Source: Brasenia schreberi (lineage: Eukaryota > Streptophyta > Magnoliopsida > Nymphaeales > Cabombaceae). Taken from it: a stretch of 64,000 nucleotides of DNA. Where the stretch lies: contig JAYKKT010000090.1 of NCBI GenBank assembly GCA_036023115.1, forward strand, positions 32,472,001-32,536,000, written 5' to 3'. Made by a program: the position numbers and the translations under genes. Shown here one piece after another: positions 60,838 to 64,000 of this stretch. The notes under the pieces are model-generated. The model searched no databases. It had not been told where the DNA came from and was given only the letters and a program-made list of their open reading frames with translations. Position 1 is the stretch's first letter. Each line of letters starts with the position of its first letter.

Positions 60838-60975
60838 TCCCTACCAAAACCAAGCCTCTTCTCACATTAAGCGGAGTCAGCTACATAGATTCTCTATCTT
60901 GTTTGAAGTCCTTACACCTCCTTACCGGAGTTCCATCTGGTCGTCTTTCTAAATGTCCAAACCACTCCAAACTTA
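60838..60975 (-). mobile_element. RTE LINE C-terminal/3'-end fragment
   Basis: On the minus strand it encodes LEWFGHLERRPDGTPVRRC, the C-terminal block seen as LRWFGHIERR in the two large LINEs, followed by GGAGTCAGCTACATAG-like 3'-end words (plus-strand reading). About 140 bp of a different, related LINE copy. Confidence 0.7.
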
Positions 60976-61444
60976 CCTGTTTCGAAATGTTCCTTTTTGA
61001 CGTATGTAGAGTAATTTTGTTCTATACGTGCACGTACATATTTATATGCCCATGCAGGTAATTAATAGTCATTCCTCTCTGAACGTTGGTTTTCTAACTT
61101 TCACTTTGCCCCTCAGCTTTTTTTCCTTTAAAATATGTTTATCAATGCGATTCTTCTTACTTTTGTTAGCTCTTGCTCATTATGCTTTTGGGATGCACTA
61201 GCAGCACAACCTTTTCCTGTAGATCCTATATGAATGTATATTCTTTGACGGGAGCCTGCATACAACCATATTACTGCTTTTCTAACTGAGGATAATCTAT
61301 CTCCATTGGTTTGGGTTCGCATGTTAATCTTAAGGATATGTTGATGACTAATGACCATAATCAGATAAACCCACTTCTGCTCTCTTATCAGGGAAATTCT
61401 TGTGATATTTTGGCATGCTTTTTCTCTCAGGAAAAGCCTTGGAA
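60976..61444. other. Unassigned sequence
   Basis: No supported feature. A minus-strand frame ([20 protein letters not shown] ...) spans part of it and reads into the nad5 fragment, but only the nad5 part is recognisable. Confidence 0.35.
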
Positions 61445-61562
61445 AATGCTCTAAGATCGTGTCTTTGGAACAAAATCCTGTTAGAAAAGGAGATCCAATT
61501 AGAGATAAGCTACCCATGAGCATCATTGCGTAGCTCAAAGGGAATGAAGAGGCATATCCCAA
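61445..61562 (-). pseudogene. nad5: NUMT: mitochondrial nad5 fragment
   Basis: The minus strand reads [25 protein letters not shown] then SKDTILE, an almost exact match to a conserved part of the ND5 subunit of respiratory complex I. Only about 110 bp is present, with substitutions (for example FCSKD for FYSKD), so this is nuclear mitochondrial DNA and not functional. It sits between a LINE scrap and a copia relic. Confidence 0.85.
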
Positions 61563-61621
61563 TTCAAAATCTTTTCATGTTCTCTAGTTGTTAATTATGC
61601 AGACCAATTATATCAATTGAT

Positions 61622-61665
61622 ATCAATTGTGTAGCTCAAAGGGAATGAAGAGGCAGATCCCAATT
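61622..61665 (-). repeat. Second copy of about 35 bp of the nad5 fragment
   Basis: GTAGCTCAAAGGGAATGAAG then AGGCAGATCCCAATT at about 61630-61664 duplicates 61531-61565 with one difference, in the same orientation. The near identity suggests a local duplication after or during the insertion. Confidence 0.85.
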
Positions 61666-61674
61666 GATATTGAA

Positions 61675-64000
61675 CAACCTATGTAATTCCCACTTTAGTG
61701 TTTGAATTTCTTCTGAATCATCTCCAGTCACAATCATCAACATATACTAGAAGCATCGGTGGTTTCTCACTTTTCTTAATAAACAATGTATGATCATATA
61801 CACTCTTCTTATATCCCAAGTTGATGATACTTTTACTAAATGTTTTGAATCAAGCTCTAGAAGACTGTTTAAGCCCATAAATTGCCTTTTTAATCTACAT
61901 ATCTTGTTTTCTTGCCTTAATATCCGGGTGATAATTCCATGTAAACTTTCTCTTTGAGTTCTTCCTATAAAAATGCATTCTTCACGTCAAGTTGCCATAT
62001 GGTCCACTTGTTTTCAGCAACAAGACTGATTATAACTCGGATAGAAGTAAGTTTTGTCACTGGTGCAAATGTCTCTTCTTAGTCAATCCCATAAGATTCA
62101 CCGTAACCTCGTGCCACAAGTCTGACATTATATCTCTCTAAAGTTCCTTCGGCCTTAAATTTGATTGTATATACCCATTTGTAGCCTACTGCTTTCCTTC
62201 CTGACAGTAGGTCAGTAATGTCCCATGTTTGGGGTTTTTACAGTACTTGTATTTCTGATTTCATAGCTTCAACCCAATGCCCCTGTGAAGTTTCATAAAA
62301 GTCTTTAGATACTTGGTAAGAATCAACATTTAGTACAAAATTGTGATAGTTTGAGGCTAATTGATCATATGATAAAAATTGAGAAATAGGATAATTAGCA
62401 CAAGTTCTCCTACCTTTTCTAAGATAAAGCAATTTGAATGTTCAAATTTTCATTGCTTTGTTCTTCAACTGAATGAAGAGTCTCTCCCTTGGTCGATAGT
62501 GTCCTAAGGATTGGGCGTAATAATCTTTCTCTCCTCTTAGAGTACACTTTTGTCTCTCTCTTGGTCGATAGTGTCTTAAGGATTGGGCATAATAATCTTT
62601 TTCTCCTCTTAGAGTATATTTTTAGCTCTTTTCCTTCTTTTATATCACCTTCTTCTTTGATAAGTGGCTCTTCAGAAAGTTCATAATTGGTTGTGTTCAT
62701 TGGTAGTAGTGATTCTTCAATGCTAAAAATTGTCGACTCCCTTTGAGTTTGAAAATAAGGAGTAGTTTCAAAGAAAGTAACATCCATAGTCACATACTTT
62801 CTCTGTGTTTGAGGATCATAACAAACATAACCCTTCTTAACACACAACGAATAACCCTTGGGTCTAACTTGTCTCAAAATAGGTCATGTACATGGACAAA
62901 ACAAAGACATTCAAAAATCTGTGGAGTAATTTGGAAAGGATCAGCTCCTGGTTTTACCTTATTAAAAGGTGATTCTCCTTAAAGAATAATAGATGGCACT
63001 CTATTTATAAGAAACACAACGGTAAGAGCTGCCTCAGGATAGAAAAATTTAGGTACATTATGTTTTAAGAGCAAAGTTTTGGCTACTTTTAAGCGGTAAG
63101 AACTGCCTCAGGCCTGAAAAATTTAGGTACATTATGTTCTAAGAGCAAAATTTTGGTGACCTTTAAAATGTGTATTTTTACATCCTGCAACACCATTTTG
63201 GTGAGAAGTATAAATACATGAAGTTTGATGTAAAATTCCATGGGATCGCAAATATATTTGTAATTGACTATTTATAAACTCACCACCATTATCTGATATT
63301 AAAATTTTGATAAAATATCCAAATTGGGTCATGATGAGCTTATGAACAATTGGAAAGATAGCGGAGACCTCTGATTTCTATTTCATAAGATAAACAAAGG
63401 TAAGTCTAGAAAATCATCAATAAAGGTAACAAAGTATTTAAACTTTCCAAGAGAAGGTATCAAACATGGACCCCATACATCTAAATGTATGAATTCAAAA
63501 GGAACAAATGACTTAAATTCACTACTACGAAACGATGCTCTATGGTGTTTAGCCCTTTGACAAACATCGCATTGAAGGGTTAAATCATGAAAACAATTAC
63601 TCTAAACTATCTCTTTGATTTTTGAAGCCGGCAGATAACCTAATCGACTGTGCTATATCCTTATTTTTTCTTCAGCAGTGGTGGTTGTTATGCTCCTCCC
63701 TGTAATGACATCTCTTATGGAAGTGTGTATAGCCATTTCTTCGTCTAAAGGTTTTTCCCGTCCTCATATCCTGAAAAACACAACCAAATGGGGAAAAGGT
63801 AACTTAACAATTCATCTCTCTAATTAAAGAGCTAACTGATAAAAGATTGACTGGAAATTTAAGAATATAAATCACTTAATTAAGTCTGAAATTTTTTGCT
63901 TCAATTACTCCCTTTCCTTCCATTTGAACTAAGGATCTATTGATGACTTTTACATATTGTGGTATGAGAGTATTTTCATATCTCATAAACATTGACTTAT
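61675..64000 (-). mobile_element. Degenerate Ty1/copia pol, truncated at its 3' end, continuing past the window
   Basis: Minus-strand order: GAG-pre-integrase (NLLSVSSL-like near 63840), integrase (SDNGGEF near 63280-63300, LHQTSC and HQNGVAGCKN following), linker (KKGYVCYDPQTQRKYVTMDV near 62770-62845), then RT (RTCANYPISQFLSYDQL near 62390, YVDD near 61740-61755). Stops and frameshifts abound. The element stops at about 61675 next to the nad5 duplicate, so RNase H and 3' LTR are missing. Two near-identical 40-bp blocks around 63020 and 63110 (CTGCCTCAGG ... AAATTTAGGTACATTATGTT) show an internal duplication. Same family as 545-3060. Confidence 0.85.
62470..62630 (-). repeat. Internal tandem duplication in the copia linker
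   Basis: TCTCTCCCTTGGTCGATAGT ... GGATTGGGC ... TCTCCTCTTAGAGTA occurs twice, about 75 bp apart. The encoded Y-S-K-R-R-K/E-R-L-L-x-P-I-L block is therefore doubled in the integrase-RT linker. Confidence 0.85.

Overview
This is plant nuclear DNA, AT-rich and intron-rich, and almost certainly from a flowering plant. The evidence is six recognisable plant genes with GT-AG introns, Ty1/copia and RTE-type LINE retrotransposons, hAT-like MITEs, long (AT)n/(GA)n microsatellites and a nuclear copy of mitochondrial nad5. I cannot name the species from sequence alone. Nothing bacterial or viral was seen, and there is no CRISPR array.

Layout. 1-8.2 kb is a retrotransposon graveyard: copia fragments on both strands, a small LTR-derived insertion with intact target-site duplication (1259-1889), and a 5'-truncated LINE (5047-7669). 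The last two exons of a BASS4-like (SLC10A7-type) membrane transporter gene lie at 9159-9433 (+). A complete four-exon TFL1/CENTRORADIALIS-type PEBP gene lies at 13685-14678 (-). A PRP17/CDC40-like WD40 gene copy, frameshifted, internally shortened and lacking its C terminus, lies at 22926-24277 (+). A short non-autonomous copia element with both LTRs, PBS, PPT and a 5-bp TSD lies at 25386-26640. From 26.6 to 35.4 kb there is no gene I can support, only tandem duplications and a few repeat fragments.

35456-38282 (-) is a complete four-exon group A bZIP gene of the ABI5/ABF/AREB type, including a 30-nt microexon. 38.5-43.4 kb is non-coding with very long AT arrays and a hAT MITE. A near full-length RTE LINE (43375 to about 46615, -) ends just downstream of a chloroplast-type ACT-domain gene (ACR11/ACR12-like, 46772-58689, -). 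That gene spans about 12 kb because one intron holds a 2.6-kb LTR element (48908-51483) encoding an unrecognised 179-residue ORF. 59783-60619 (+) holds the first three exons of a DUF455 ferritin-like gene; its remaining exons are not seen before the window ends. Beyond it come a LINE tail fragment, a nad5 NUMT and another degenerate copia pol (61675-64000, -) that runs off the end.

The genes do not form a pathway: this is an ordinary stretch of a repeat-rich plant chromosome. The most unusual items are a small copia-derived family with about 52-bp tandem repeats next to its polypurine tract, one copy of which looks integrated with only one LTR, and the intronic LTR element with its unknown ORF.
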